This document shows positions 46,101 through 56,655 of a stretch of 64,000 nt of DNA, piece after piece. The translations under genes were made by a program, and so were the position numbers. This DNA is from Effrenium voratum (lineage: Eukaryota; Sar; Dinophyceae; Suessiales; Symbiodiniaceae). Every line of letters starts with the position of its first letter. Position 1 is the first letter of the stretch. Where the stretch lies: contig CAUJNA010000180.1 of assembly GCA_963377175.1 (NCBI GenBank), positions 297,633-361,632 of the forward strand, written 5' to 3'. The notes under the pieces are model-generated. The model saw only the letters and a list, made by a program, of their open reading frames with translations, had not been told where the DNA came from and made no database searches.

Positions 46101-46616
46101 GCCTTCGTTTTATAAGGTGTTTGTTTCGTCATGCGTGCCTTGTCCGCATGCGCGAAATCAATCACCTTCTCACACACGGCAGTGTCACTATTGGAAGCTT
46201 GTTGTTTGCAAGCCTTACGACTCCACTTCTTACAGACTTGCCAGCTGGAGTCTTGGAAGCAACCTTGATCCACCCTGAAAACTCTGGTTGCTTCTCGTGT
46301 ATCGTGTTTCAAAGAAGGCAAGCTTCACAAAACCTGCTCGTGCCCTGCAAACACCGCCAAATGAACTGCGCAGGACTGCATCAACATCGCAAAAGTCGTG
46401 CGCTAAACCACGCCAGAAGGCAACTCTGAGTTTGGCGGGACATTGTTGTAGGGCTTTCACGTAAAGGAATGCGAACCTACCAATTTTGGGGGGTCCCCCG
46501 AATGACACATTCCGACATTGCACGCGCCACGCGGGTGCGAGCCGCCACGATCCCTTCCTCCAACGGTTGTCGACGCCATGGCGCCAGATCTGCAGCACCT
46601 CCTGCCACTGCGCTGC
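40069..46616 (-). CDS. second PPR protein gene, partial model
   Basis: Three clear PPR exons on the minus strand at 46.6, 44.5 and 42.6 kb, and possible further exons at 41.97 and 40.1 kb. The 44.5 and 42.6 kb exons join across a GC-AG intron of about 1.9 kb to give one PPR motif in normal order: PDVVSYNILLRALG, then RAAQWPCAAEILQQLRE. As with the first PPR gene, the expected role is RNA binding in an organelle. The 5' end is not seen; islands at 47-51 kb (ALRDIGAHP, QWRLARPQLL) may be upstream exons. The gene lies upstream of the methyltransferase on the same strand. The stop codon was not identified. Confidence 0.62.
42563..42614 (-). CDS. PPR exon, second helix (RAAQWPCAAEILQQLRE)
   Basis: After GCTTTGCTTAG|G the frame reads RAAQWPCAAEILQQLRE to a GC donor (CGGGAG|GCAGGC). 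GC-rich third positions. It directly completes the repeat begun by the 44.5 kb exon. Confidence 0.75.
44496..44537 (-). CDS. PPR exon, first helix (PDVVSYNILLRALG)
   Basis: A 42-base exon after GGCGGGAG|G ending CTTGG before a GC donor (GCCCGT). PDVVSYNILLRAL is a consensus PPR start. The end in phase 2 matches the 42.6 kb exon. Confidence 0.75.
44743..44992 (+). repeat. cluster of CTTCCGCG words
   Basis: CTTCCGCG or close variants occur about ten times in 250 bases, at irregular spacing, several as CTTCCGCGAAG (a near palindrome). Similar words recur near 53,480-53,500. In an intron or flank of the second PPR gene. Confidence 0.7.
46577..46616 (-). CDS. PPR exon, second helix (AAQWQEVLQIW)
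   Basis: After CCGTGAG|G the frame reads AAQWQEVLQIWRH to a GC donor (CCATG|GCGTCG). A very strong pyrimidine tract lies just upstream (CCGCCCCCCATTCCCCCTCC), ending in an alternative acceptor at 46,641 (TTTCAAG). The QWQEVLQI text is typical of dinoflagellate PPR repeats. Confidence 0.5.
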
Positions 46617-47299
46617 CTCACGGGCCACGCATTGACTGGGCTTGAAATGGGGGGAGGAGGGGGAATGGGGGGCGGTAATCCGCAATCTGTAGGCATGAAA
46701 TCTTGTGCAGGTTTATGGATTGCTTTTGAAAGCCCAGGTCGGAAACAACATGTAACATAAACATCAGTGGGTTGCAAAACCTCTTCTGGAAATTCGAGTA
46801 AGTAAAACCTGTCTAAGGAATTTGGTGAGCGAGCCAACCTTATCGCAACTAAGATCATTGTGACATGGTCAGTCGAGCGGCTCCATGTTTTTGGCAGTAC
46901 TCGCGTAGGGCTCTGCCCAACCCGTTGGGCCAAAGCAAAGATTGTGTTTACCATCTGCCAGTCTGGTGGAAACTGACCGTTCGACAAAAAAACTTATCCC
47001 CGACAAATGGGTTGGGTTTGAGTCCTGGGCGTTGGAGTCGCCAAAATCTGCAAGTGGGGTGGTGAAGGCTGCGCACGGGAGGGTGGCTGCCAACAATGCT
47101 GTCTGGCAGCAAAAACCCTTGAACAGTTTTAACTGGGGCGGGGGCTCGTCGCAAGAAGTCCGCCAAACATTCCCCTTTTTCAGCAGCCAAGCGCACTTTG
47201 AGACAACGAGGCGTTTGGCCCTTCTATTTTTCCGCAAGCCATAGGATTTGTGATTCGTTTGACGTGCTGCCTTCTCTGATGCGATGACCGCACGGCCTA

Positions 47300-50200
47300 A
47301 CCGCAACAGAACCTCCTTCCAGCGTAACACGTTCTGTGGCCACGCCAAGGACCCCAGCAGAACACGCAGCCATTGAGGAGTTGAGGTCTCGCCAGGCGCC
47401 ATTGCCTGCAAGCAAACATGTGCAACGCGTCTTGACTCTTGACCAACAAGTGGCAACTCGGCGCCGCCGCTTGGTAGGGCGCTCCAAATGGGAAATTGAT
47501 CAGACACAAGGACCTTGCTACACTTACTGTCGCGCCTCCATACATCCTCATATCCAGCGAAATGCATCCCTGAAAAAGCCAGTTCGAAAAAATGGAAATA
47601 CAGGCCAGATCAAGAGGGATCTGCCTGCTGCAAAACGCGCAGCCTGCGCGGCAACATGCAAGCGCTACAAGTGACCTACGTTTGACCTAACGCGAAGCCA
47701 GCATCGAAGCCTGCGTTGCAAAGCAAGTAAGCGCAATGGCCGGGTCAGCATCGCTGCCCCCTGCACGCTGCTCGCAGCTGCCACACCGACGGGCCGCGCT
47801 TTGCTTCGAAGCCATTCCAAACTGCCTGCGAATAGTGGAGTGCATCGGCGGGCCGTTATTGCAAGAGCAGTGCGGTGCATCTGACGGATTTTGATAGAAG
47901 AGGCTTCTGAGGTTGAGGTGGCCACGACCAAGTGTTGACCAGCTTCCGTAGGACCATGTGGAAATGACTATCTCCTACAAGGGTCCATTTACAGTCTCTC
48001 GAGGTCTCCATCCTCTTGAGGCCGCCAAGGCGCTGGCCCAAAATGGCTTAGTTGCTACGGAGAAACGCTCAGGTGCCAAACAGTTCACAATCAAACTAGC
48101 AGACCTCCAGCCGAGCACCAGGAAGAAAGAAGGACTTGCTTTCGGAAATCTGCCCACGCCAGAAAGGGAAGGTGCCACAGAGAGAAACGTATTGCGACGC
48201 TGGCCACAACTAATTGTTCAAGGTTGGCCAGACATCAGGAAGCCTGATCGTTTCCTGGAGTGGAAGAAAGCTCACGCGGGGGGCAGGTGAAAGCAACCCC
48301 AACTTGTGGCATGCGTCTCTTGGCAAGCGCCGAATTGTAAATGTTGGCAAGCCCAAACATCGCTGTCGGGGGTCTGTATGTTTCCCCCTTTTGCAAAACA
48401 GCTTTTGGATGCCAATGTTTCTATAGAAAGGATCTTTTGCTTAGATCCCACTTGCCACAGACAGGCGCGACACAACATCTGGGTTTGGGGCACACACAGT
48501 GTGAGTTTCCGTTTGGCCTCTTTGCAAGCCAGACAAAAGTGACCGTGCCAAACCAAGACCAGCCAAACTCTAAACATGTAACAACAATATTCAATAGTAC
48601 AGCTACACAACGGAGCCTACCCAAAACCACGTACACAAACTAAAGCCATTTCCAGCTGGAACTGTTCGCTGCCAGCCTTCACCCTGCATTTGGCACCAAG
48701 CCCTCCGAGCAAACGAGTTTGTGGGACTCAAACCATGGTTGTGAAAAATCACCCGTTTGTGATACCAAATTGCACCGTTCTTGGGGGGTGGCTCACCTCA
48801 TGAGCATCGGCGTCGGCAAATCGGTCCAGGATGCGCGCCTACGCCGCGCAAGGCCTCGCCGGCCGACCAGAGCAGAAACAAGGACCCCAGTTGCAAGCAA
48901 GTAGCTATTTTAGCAGGGAGCCCGCCAAACAATGGGTCCAGTCCTTTCTGTCCTGGCAAAGCGGGCGGCTCCTATCCAAACATGGCTGTTGCGTTGCTTT
49001 GAAAAAGATTCCCCTAAACAAAAACCTCAGGCGCACGTGTACTGTGGGAACATTGTTCCACCCCAAGCCTCATGTGGTTTTGGGCCATCTCAATTCACGG
49101 GGTTCATATGATCCCCCTGTCGCCTCCCTCAATGAAGGCCTTTCTATTGCACACGTTGATTATGAACCATACCCCCTACTCCACATGCCCACTTGTCTAC
49201 GGGTAAAGCGCGGACAACCTGGTGAGCACTCTTCGCCGTGAAACCAAGTGCGCAACAAGAACCGCGCCCGTTTTCTGCGTTGCTTGACTTGTTGTAATCC
49301 GTAATGCAACACCACCACAAGAAAAACCACGACTTGCTGCGCGACGGCCCAAGATCATCCCTAAGGTGACACATGCGTTACACCCAGGGCCGTGACTCCG
49401 AAAACGCACCCTTCTGACCAAAGATATAGCCAGCAGGGTTATTGGAGGGCTATTTCGTGCTACTGACTTTGGCCGACTTGTTCACCTTGAGCTCTGCTGC
49501 TCGTGACGCCGGCGCGCGATCGAAAAGAACTCTTCCATTGCAAGACATCTATCACTGCTGCGGCCCAGGACCCCAGCGCAACGCGCGGCCAGCGTGGAGT
49601 TGAAGTGTTGCCACGAGCCGTTGCCTGCAAGCAACAATACGCAGTGCAACTGGCGACCCGACATCGTCCGAAACTGCAACTATCCCAGGCTGAACTGAAA
49701 AGCAAAGCAAGTTTTTATTTGAGATGAAAGGCAAAGGCAAAAGCGAAAGCACGCCTCGCCGCGGGCAACAGGCTCAGCATGACGGCAGAACCCCAACCTC
49801 ACAATTGACCTCTATTTGGGCCAAACGTGTAGCCAGCAGCAAGGACTGCGTTGCAAAGAAAGGCGCGCAACGGCCACGAGTAAACTTGTAGGAGCGCTGA
49901 GACTCGCTGCGCTTGCTTGCAACTGCTTCGCCAGCGGGCCGCGCGTAGGTTCGAAGCCAGTGAGGTGAAGGTGAGCAGCTTCCGCGGGCTCCAGCTCACC
50001 CTCGCGCAACTCGCCAAGCGCAAAGCCTGATTCCGTTGGTCACCTCACAACGGCCTACCTCTCAAAGGGGATTGGCTCTCTAACTCAACAAGTGGAACTT
50101 GGCGCTACACCGCCTAAAAGCCTGCATTCACTGGCGCGCGGACGGACGCGTGATTTGACTACACTCAACTCAACAAGTGGAACTTGGCGCTACGCCGCCT

Positions 50201-51300
50201 AGAAGCGCTGGCGAGCGGACGGACGCGTGCTTTGACTACACTGGCCACAGGTTGTGCCCCGGTGACACACACCGCGCCATTCCAAACTGCCTGTGAGTTT
50301 TGATTAGACCAGCGGGCCGCTATTGCAAAAAAGCATGCGCACGGCTCTGATTGGTGCAGTTGAACGAGGCTGCTGAGGTCTCTGAGACCAACGTCCCTGT
50401 GTGTTGCAGTAGTGCGTGTGGAAATGACTCTGCAAAATCCCCCCTACAAGAATGCACTTGACAGTCTCGTCCTCTTGAGGTTGCCAAAGGCCCAGGCCCA
50501 AAAGCACCAGGAAGAAACACTCAGGCGCCGAACATTTCGCAATCAAACTAGTCCAATACCTCACTCGAGCACCAAGAAGGACTTGCTCTTGAAAACCCGC
50601 CCGACAATGAAAGAAAGGGCGCCGTGGAGATCTGGGATTGTTTTGCTAGGCGACAAATAACCTTTCGCAAAGAAAAGAAATGCGATGCGATCGGCAATCT
50701 GGTTATACAACCAGTTCTTGCGGGGGCTGGCCAATGTCTCCCCGTTTTTTTGGCTGAGAAACACTGGCAAGCCCAAACATCGCTGTCGTGGCAACACATC
50801 ACCGTCGGGGGTCCGTGTGATTCCCCTTGTGTGGCTACGCAAAACGGTTTTTGGGTGCGAACTATTTCTGACAGCCAGCAGATCGATCTTTTGCTTGGAT
50901 CCCACTTGCCACAGTCAAGCAACGCAAGTCTGGGTTTGGGGCTCAAACAATGTGAATTTCCGTTTACCCGCCTTTTCAAGTCCACCAAAATTCAAAGCAA
51001 GACCAGCCCAAATTCTAACTAAACATATAGCCAAGAAAAGTACAGCTAGTCGCACTCAAAGCCTGCGCTTCACGGAGTCCAAAAGCAGGTAGCAAAAACT
51101 AAAGCCATTTCCAATTGAAACGGTTCGCTGCCGACCGTATCCCCCAAGCCGTCGCAAGCAAAAGGTCACTCACCTTTTGTGTTAGGATGCGCGCCTATGT
51201 CGCGCAAGGCCTCGCTGGCCGGTCGGGGGCAGAGACAAGGAGCTCAGTTGCAAGCACAAGCGGGGGTTTTAGCGGGGAGCCTGCCAAACAACTTGGAAGC
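47300..51300. repeat. diverged tandem duplication of about 2.3 kb
   Basis: Blocks in 47.34-48.94 kb recur in the same order in 49.56-51.30 kb. Examples: GACCCCAGCAGAACACGC (47,350) with GACCCCAGCGCAACGCGC (49,570); CCATTCCAAACTGCCTG (47,812 and 50,278); GTGGAAATGACT (47,957 and 50,418); GATCCCACTTGCCACAG (48,445 and 50,898); AACTAAAGCCATTTCCA (48,640 and 51,098); GGATGCGCGCCTA (48,830 and 51,187). On the minus strand both copies contain short exon-like pieces (GCCTTGCGCG after a good acceptor, reading ALRGVGAHP and ALRDIGAHP; and a piece after TTGCTTGCAG), possibly duplicated PPR exons. No complete gene can be assembled. Confidence 0.7.
50083..50241 (+). repeat. tandem duplication of about 85 bases
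   Basis: CTCAACAAGTGGAACTTGGC, GCTACACCGCCTA..., GGACGGACGCGTG-TTTGACT occurs twice back to back (first copy from 50,083, second from 50,169), the second slightly shorter. Located inside the right copy of the larger duplication. Confidence 0.85.
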
Positions 51301-51662
51301 TGGCAAAGGTCAAGGCATCGTAGAAACTGACAAGCTGGCAATCCAATCAAATTCTACGGGAACTGGCTGCGACCCCAGCATCATGCGATTTTGGCGGCAA
51401 CAAAGTTTTGAGGTAGTTTTCTGGGTGTCTTCACGTGTCTTCTCTGCAAATCTCAAAGGTGGGTCGGAGGATTCTCTAGAGCCAGGTTGGCCGAAAGCCA
51501 AGTTGTTGAAATGTGTGAGCTGCAAGAACTTGTGCTTGACTCTAAACGCACAACTATTTTAATGTTGGACCCTCTTTACACGGACCCCCCCCTGAACAGT
51601 GGAACCAGTCAGCTGGACCCTCTTTAATGAAAGTCTTGGGGGTTGTTATAAGGAGTACTTAG

Positions 51663-52062
51663 TTTAGTATTGCCAATTCTACTTTAGTATTGCCAAGGCC
51701 TCTCAGATTCCCAGTACTTACTTTAGTCTTGCCAAGTCTCCTTTAGCATTGCCAAAGCTCCCTTTCAGATTTAGAGTACTTACTTTAGTATTGCCAATTC
51801 TATTCTAGCATTGCCAAGGCTATTCCCAGCACATACTTTAGCATTGCAAATTCTACTTTAGTATTGCCGGCTGACTCTCAGATTCCCAGTACTTATTTTA
51901 GCATTGCCAAGTCTACTTTAGCATTGCCAAGGCAGACTCTCAGATTCCCCGTACTTATATACCTTATTATTCCAATTCTACTTTCGTATTGCAAAGTCTG
52001 ACGCTCAGATTCCCAGTACTTACTTTAGCAGTGTCAATTCTACTTTAGTATTGCCAAGGACC
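51663..52062 (+). repeat. composite tandem repeat of about 60 bases (TTAGTATTGCCAA half units)
   Basis: Seven units start near 51,663, 51,722, 51,784, 51,838, 51,897, 51,963 and 52,024. Each consists of two half units ending TTAGTATTGCCAA plus a TCTCAGATTCCCAGTACTTA spacer. Copies differ by substitutions and small gaps, so the array is old. Confidence 0.9.
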
Positions 52063-52065
52063 GTT

Positions 52066-52460
52066 TCTTCAGCAACCCCCCAAGACAGTCAGACTAAAAG
52101 GGATCAGGGGCTCTCGTGGGCACCCCCTTTTGTGTGACTGATTGCCCTCGCTGTTTTGCAAAGAACCTATCTTATATTTGGTGGTTTGGGAACAACTTGC
52201 AAAATGGATTTCCTAGATCTCAGGCCTTTAACCTTTGAGCTGGGGAGAGCTTAGAATGAGCCCCCCCCGCCTTAAAAGTAGAAGGCTGAGGCTTTGGGTT
52301 TTCCGTTTTCAGCAACCCCGAAACCAGCTGGACACTAAAGAAGGCCCCAAAACAGTCAGACTAAAGAGGATCAGGGGCCCTTATAGGCACCCTCACTTTG
52401 TTGTAAAGAAGTTATCTTAAGTTTGATGGTTTGGAGACCACTTCAAGAAAAGGATTTCCC
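52066..52460 (+). repeat. direct repeat of about 140 bases, two diverged copies
   Basis: Copy 1 (about 52,070-52,214) and copy 2 (about 52,307-52,458) share TTCAGCAACCCC, CAGTCAGACTAAA-GGATCAG, GGGC-C-T-TAGGCACCC, a TATCTTA-TTTG-TGGTTTGG block and a final GGATTTCC. They are separated by about 90 bases containing a C run. Confidence 0.8.
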
Positions 52461-52858
52461 AATGTTTGCCAGGATTTGTTTGCCCGTTTTTTGCCCGGCT
52501 TGTTTGCCCGACGTGCCGGCCAAGTTCCCGTTGCCCATATTTTCTCCAGCGTTGCTTCCGGCAAAAAAAACATAATAGAGTACCACAAAAACAGCCACAG
52601 GATCTGGAAGAAGAAAAAAAGTCTGTACAACAGAGGGTACTATTACTAAAATATGTCTAACATAGTACACAATGCCCTAAAGGACTGTTGCCGTCTACCA
52701 CTGTGGCCAGCGCTGGGCCAAGAAACTCTCCGGTCGCCGCTGCAACCACTGCAGGGTGAATCTCCGTTTGAGAAAAAGGTTTGTGCCGCGTTAAGTTGCA
52801 AGATGCCAGTGAGGCTCTGGGTTCGGCCCCTTTTTGGGAACCCTGAGCAATAGGACAC

Positions 52859-52958
52859 TCTGTTGCACAACGTGCGTATTTGCTTCTTCCTTGGCCCTAC
52901 GCAAGCCGCTCGCCAACCGGTTTGCGACCTCGAGCTTCCTAACTAACTCTGCTTGCGG
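52859..52958 (-). CDS. candidate coiled-coil exon
   Basis: After a CACAAG acceptor the minus frame reads PQAELVRKLEVANRLASGL and RRAKEEANTHVVQQ to a GT donor (CAACAGA|GTGTCC), 100 bases. The charged, heptad-like text suggests a coiled coil. Possible neighbouring exons: about 53.09-53.16 kb (AFEAFMFRSGC region) and 52.70-52.76 kb. The gene is not recognised. Confidence 0.42.
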
Positions 52959-53544
52959 CTTGTGCGATACACAGCTCCAGCTCCAAAATAGCAACTTTTA
53001 AGTACAAGTGTAGAAAGTCAAGGTGGGAAGCTTGACATGAGCAGCGGCAGTGGCCCGGCCGGAAAGGAATAGATTCAATAAATTGGCCTTGCGGAGCCTA
53101 CGCGAAACGTACGCAAAGCCTAAAAAGACGCAGCCGCTGCGAAACATAAAAGCTTCAAACGCATGCACAGGTCTATGATGTATCATCCCAGGCTTGCCTT
53201 ACGCAACGAAAAACACAATGATGTATGCGAGCCTATGATATGCCCCCGGCATGCTGCCCAGCTAAGTCTGGCAATGCAACATGGCGGGCTTCCGCTTGGA
53301 TTCTCGTGTTATTTAAACCCTGCAACAAAAAGGAGATACCCTCACAAGCAAACAACGATCTTCCAGGGGTTCCTTTCAGCTTTGCTTGCTTTTGGGACGG
53401 CACCTGCAAGAACCTTAAGGTCCATCGTACCATTGGATAGCCCTTAGAACATTTGGGGGTCTGAGAATTTCCTTGCGCCGCCCTTCCGCGCTCTTCCGCA
53501 GCGCTTGGAAATCTAAACGTCAAGTTGTTGCTGGGTTTCGTTCA

Positions 53545-53735
53545 TGGAATTCGGTTGCTGTAAAATTTGGAGGTAAGGAGCTGTCTGGGCGGACTGGAGC
53601 TGCAGCTGGCGATCTGAAGCTGGGCCACGAAGGCTTGGGGGAGCGGGTTGCCTGGGCAAACGTCTTCTGCGCAGCTTCCGCATTGCTTCCTCGCGACTTC
53701 CGTGTCTTGGCGTTGGTTCTGGGAAGGGCCGGGTT
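53545..53735. other. GC-rich exon-like island, strand uncertain
   Basis: Open on both strands. The plus frame reads [20 protein letters not shown]; one minus frame is rich in arginine and glutamine. CA-rich simple sequence follows (53,742-53,885). No domain recognised. Confidence 0.3.
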
Positions 53736-54447
53736 CACCCACAAACAAAAACAAACACAAACAAAAACAAACACAGACACACAGACACGTAAACATACAA
53801 ACAGAGGCGCACATAGAGGCACAGACACACAGGCACCCAAACGCGCAAACACACGGACACACACACACACACACTCACACACGTATGTCTCTGGCCCTTT
53901 TGCGTCTCTTCCCCCGCCCGTCTCTTCCGCGCAGTGCGTGCCACTTTAGCCTAAAATTCGGAATACAAGCGTTTGAGCATCTTGGCTACAATCAATATTC
54001 AACGTGTCTCCAACTGACATGGGTGACATGGGTGGTGTTTGGGAACACTCTGCCATCCCCTTTACTGCAGTACAACCGTTCTTTCGCCCGGTGTCTCTCA
54101 GGCCACCACGCGCATGAGCAGCCGACGCGGCGGCTTTCCTCGTCACCCCAGCCCTCCCCCCAATCCGTGCTTGAGGCTCCGATTCACTGCTCCCCAGATG
54201 CGCGCCTGGCTTTTTCGAGGCGCTTTGCCCGCATGGCACAGGCCAAATGTCCACTTCAGACGTGAAAGGGCCGAAAATCCCACAAGATCCCACAAGTCAC
54301 TTCCTATAGCGTCTCTTGACCTTCAATTGGTTCCCTCGCATCGTAGAACCTGGCATGATTGAATTAAGTCGTTGCCCGTAAAATGGAGCACCCGCCGGAC
54401 AGTCAGCCGCGGGTTTGGGAAATATTGCTCACCCAATGATTCTGGGT

Positions 54448-54705
54448 TCAGATATTGGTTTGCCATTTCTTCTGAAAGTTGTTTCCCAAGTTCTCGAAGG
54501 TCGCCAAATCCCTTTTCTTGGATTCGCCTTCTTCTTTCGGCATTTTCGGGCACACCGTTGGGTGCTTTGAGCCTATGGCTACGTCATACCACTTGCGCTG
54601 CACCAAGCTTTGTACCAACGTCATGCAGAGCTGCGTTTTACCCATCTGCTGCAGCTTGTGGACAGGTGGGAGAAGGGCAACCCGTGACTTTGAGCATTGA
54701 ACCCT
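54448..54705 (-). other. uncharacterised open frame with a spliced-leader-like segment
   Basis: The minus frame reads VALLPPVHKLQQMGKTQLCM, TLVQSLVQRKWYDVAIGSKH and then a lysine-rich part. The GKT is not a Walker A motif, since the glycine four residues before GK is missing. Codon use is not clearly coding. The DNA for VAIGSKH carries a near-complete spliced-leader sequence (see 54,565). Confidence 0.25.
54565..54583 (-). other. possible relic DinoSL with a short deletion
   Basis: The minus strand reads CGTAGCCAT, A, GGCTCAAAG. The leader is CCGTAGCCAT, TTT, GGCTCAAG: both halves match, with the TTT reduced to A and one extra A near the end. An ATG follows about 20 bases downstream with a frame MPKEEGESKKRD of 31 codons. 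Reading it as an integrated old leader is an inference. Confidence 0.45.
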
Positions 54706-55108
54706 TGCAGACTACCATGGGCCTGAAGAAAGGAGCTGTTGGAGGGCCCAAGGGGCTGCAGGGAGGAGTCGGAAACGGAAGGGTCCAGGAGCGACAAAAA
54801 CAAAATGCGTAGTGCAAAAACGGGGTCTGGACAATTTGAAAGCACGTGGGCAAAATGCGGAATCAACGCAAGCTGGAACATAAGGAATTCTCAGTACGGG
54901 GGCATGTATCACTCATGTATCAAGGTTTGTGGCATCGCTGGATTTACTACATGCAGTGAGCTCGTCACAATTTGTGCAGACCAATCAGCGAGGCAGTGTG
55001 AAAGCGGGGATGAGAAGGATTGCCATCAGTTACCTTCTACAAAAGTCTAGGTGCTGGGAAGTCTGCCACAGTATGGCCACGTGTCGAAACGGGGTGTCAC
55101 AGCAAAAT

Positions 55109-55172
55109 TGGTGGTTTCCTATTGGTTTCCCAACACCTTGGCCCAAAACCACGCCAAAAAGGGTACCCTCCA
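55109..55172 (+). repeat. dispersed hairpin element, copy
   Basis: GTGGTTTCCTATTGGTTTCC, CAACACCTTGG, then CGCCAAAAAGGGTACCCTCC. The first half appears duplicated here, and the AAAAAGGGTACCCT half is exact. Confidence 0.5.
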
Positions 55173-55461
55173 AGAACTACGCCCACAAATATGGTTTCCT
55201 ATCTCTCAATGGTTTCTCACACCGCCGAGAGAGCCCCCTTTGGGCCCTTCATTGGAGAACCCAAAGCGACCCCTCAACCCATGATTGTACCATGGGCCAA
55301 AGGCGGCCCGCCTGCCAGAAGACCCTTGACAACCATAGCACGCAATGGGGCAAATAGAAGCCAGTCACCTGAGAAAAGAATCTTCCCTGACACCTGACTC
55401 GGCGGCTCGACAGTCTTGGTCGACCAATGGGTATGTGCGAAAATAGCTAGATAGACCCACG

Positions 55462-55527
55462 AACTGGTGGTTTTCCTTTGCTTTCTGTTTAATTAAACAG
55501 CCTGAAAAGGGCACCCTTAAAAACGCA
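55462..55527 (+). repeat. dispersed hairpin element, copy
   Basis: GGTGGTTTTCCTTTGC, then CTGTTTAATTAAACAG (a perfect palindrome), then AAAAGGGCACCCTTAAAA. Same order of modules as the other copies, with a different central palindrome. Confidence 0.45.
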
Positions 55528-55799
55528 AACCAAACCAAACTGTGCTGCCAGCACGGCAAGCACAAATGAAGAGGCCGGCCCTTCTTTACATCCACTCCAA
55601 GACTCTGCACGTGCCATTCGTTTTACCGCCTCCGGCTGTGACTCACCTCGGGCTCATCCGCTTCTCGCCCGCAGACCCTTCTAAGTTGGACTTCCCCGTG
55701 CTTCTTCTGACCCCTTTTTTTGGGGGGACGCTTTCTGTAAGTACTTTTTCATTGGATGGTTTCCTGAACTCTTTGTAATGGGCTTGATTTCCCTAGCTC

Positions 55800-55985
55800 T
55801 TTTCCCTCGGACGGGAGACCCAAAGCTTCCTCACAGGCGAGCTCGCAGAACCCAGCGAGGTTGCTATTCGCCCAGGCCTTTCAGGCCCCGTCGACAGACC
55901 CCTGGCCAGCCGCATGGCTCAGCTTCTGCTCCGGCTGCCTCAGCTCGTGGGAAGGAGACAAACGGTTCTCTCAACGGCGGTGCGG
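55800..55985. other. GC-rich exon-like island, strand uncertain
   Basis: The plus frame GELAEPSEVAIRPGLSGP, then MAQLLLRLPQLVG, after CCTCACAG|G has coding-like third positions; the minus strand also has open stretches. No domain or partner exon found. Confidence 0.3.
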
Positions 55986-55991
55986 TTGATA

Positions 55992-56027
55992 CAATATATA
56001 TATATATATATATGTTCCAGGCCGTGG

Positions 56028-56071
<44 letters not shown>

Positions 56072-56340
56072 TGGGGTGGGTGGGTGGGGGTGGGGGTGGG
56101 GGTGGGGTGGTGGGGTGGTGGGGTGGTGGGGTGGTGGGTGGTTGGGTGGTGGGTGGTTGGGTGGTTGGGTGGTTGGGTGGTTGGGTGGTTGGGTGGGTTC
56201 GGAGTTGGTTTAGGCTTGGTGGGTTGGTTTAGGGTTGGTTCAGGGTTGGTTCAGGGTTGGTTTGCGGTGGGTTTCGGGTGGGTTTGGGTTTTGGGTTGAT
56301 TTAGGCTTAGGGTTGGGGTTAAGGAGGGGTTGCAGGGTGG
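55992..56340 (+). repeat. TA repeat, long C run and GGGT-rich tract
   Basis: TA repeats (55,994-56,013), an almost pure C run of about 40 bases (56,030-56,070), then GGGTGGTGGGG- and GGTTGGGT-type repeats to about 56,240 and GGGTTTA-like words after that. The G-rich strand could form G-quadruplexes. A second G run lies at about 56,511-56,528. Confidence 0.9.
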
Positions 56341-56607
56341 TTTGGTTTAGGGTAGGATGTTGCGAGAGGTGCGGGGGTGTTGGTTCACGGGGTGAAAGGG
56401 GGTCTGGGACCGAAGCTGCAGGGCTCGCACGGTACTGGACAGCATCCCCAGCATTGCCAGCATCATCCCCAAGATGCGGATGATGCGGGGGAGTGGGGGG
56501 ACCATACCAAGGGGGGGGGGGGGGGGGGTACGTGGCCCAGGGACTGGTACATATATACACAATCTCTAGATATGTATATATTTACGAGTTGGTCTCAGAG
56601 CCTCTAG

Positions 56608-56655
56608 ACTGGTTTCCTTTTTGGTTTTGTAATCAACCCCAAAAAGGGGTATGCC
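56608..56655 (+). repeat. dispersed hairpin element, copy
   Basis: ACTGGTTTCCTTTTTGGTTT, TGTAATCAACC, CCAAAAAGGGGTATGCC. CCTTTTTGG and CCAAAAAGG form a nine-base inverted repeat. Confidence 0.5.

Noticed and set aside
54610..54660. MGKTQLCMTL as a RAD51-like or P-loop motif
   Set aside because: A Walker A motif needs a glycine four residues before GK, which is absent, and no Walker B or flanking RecA-like text follows.
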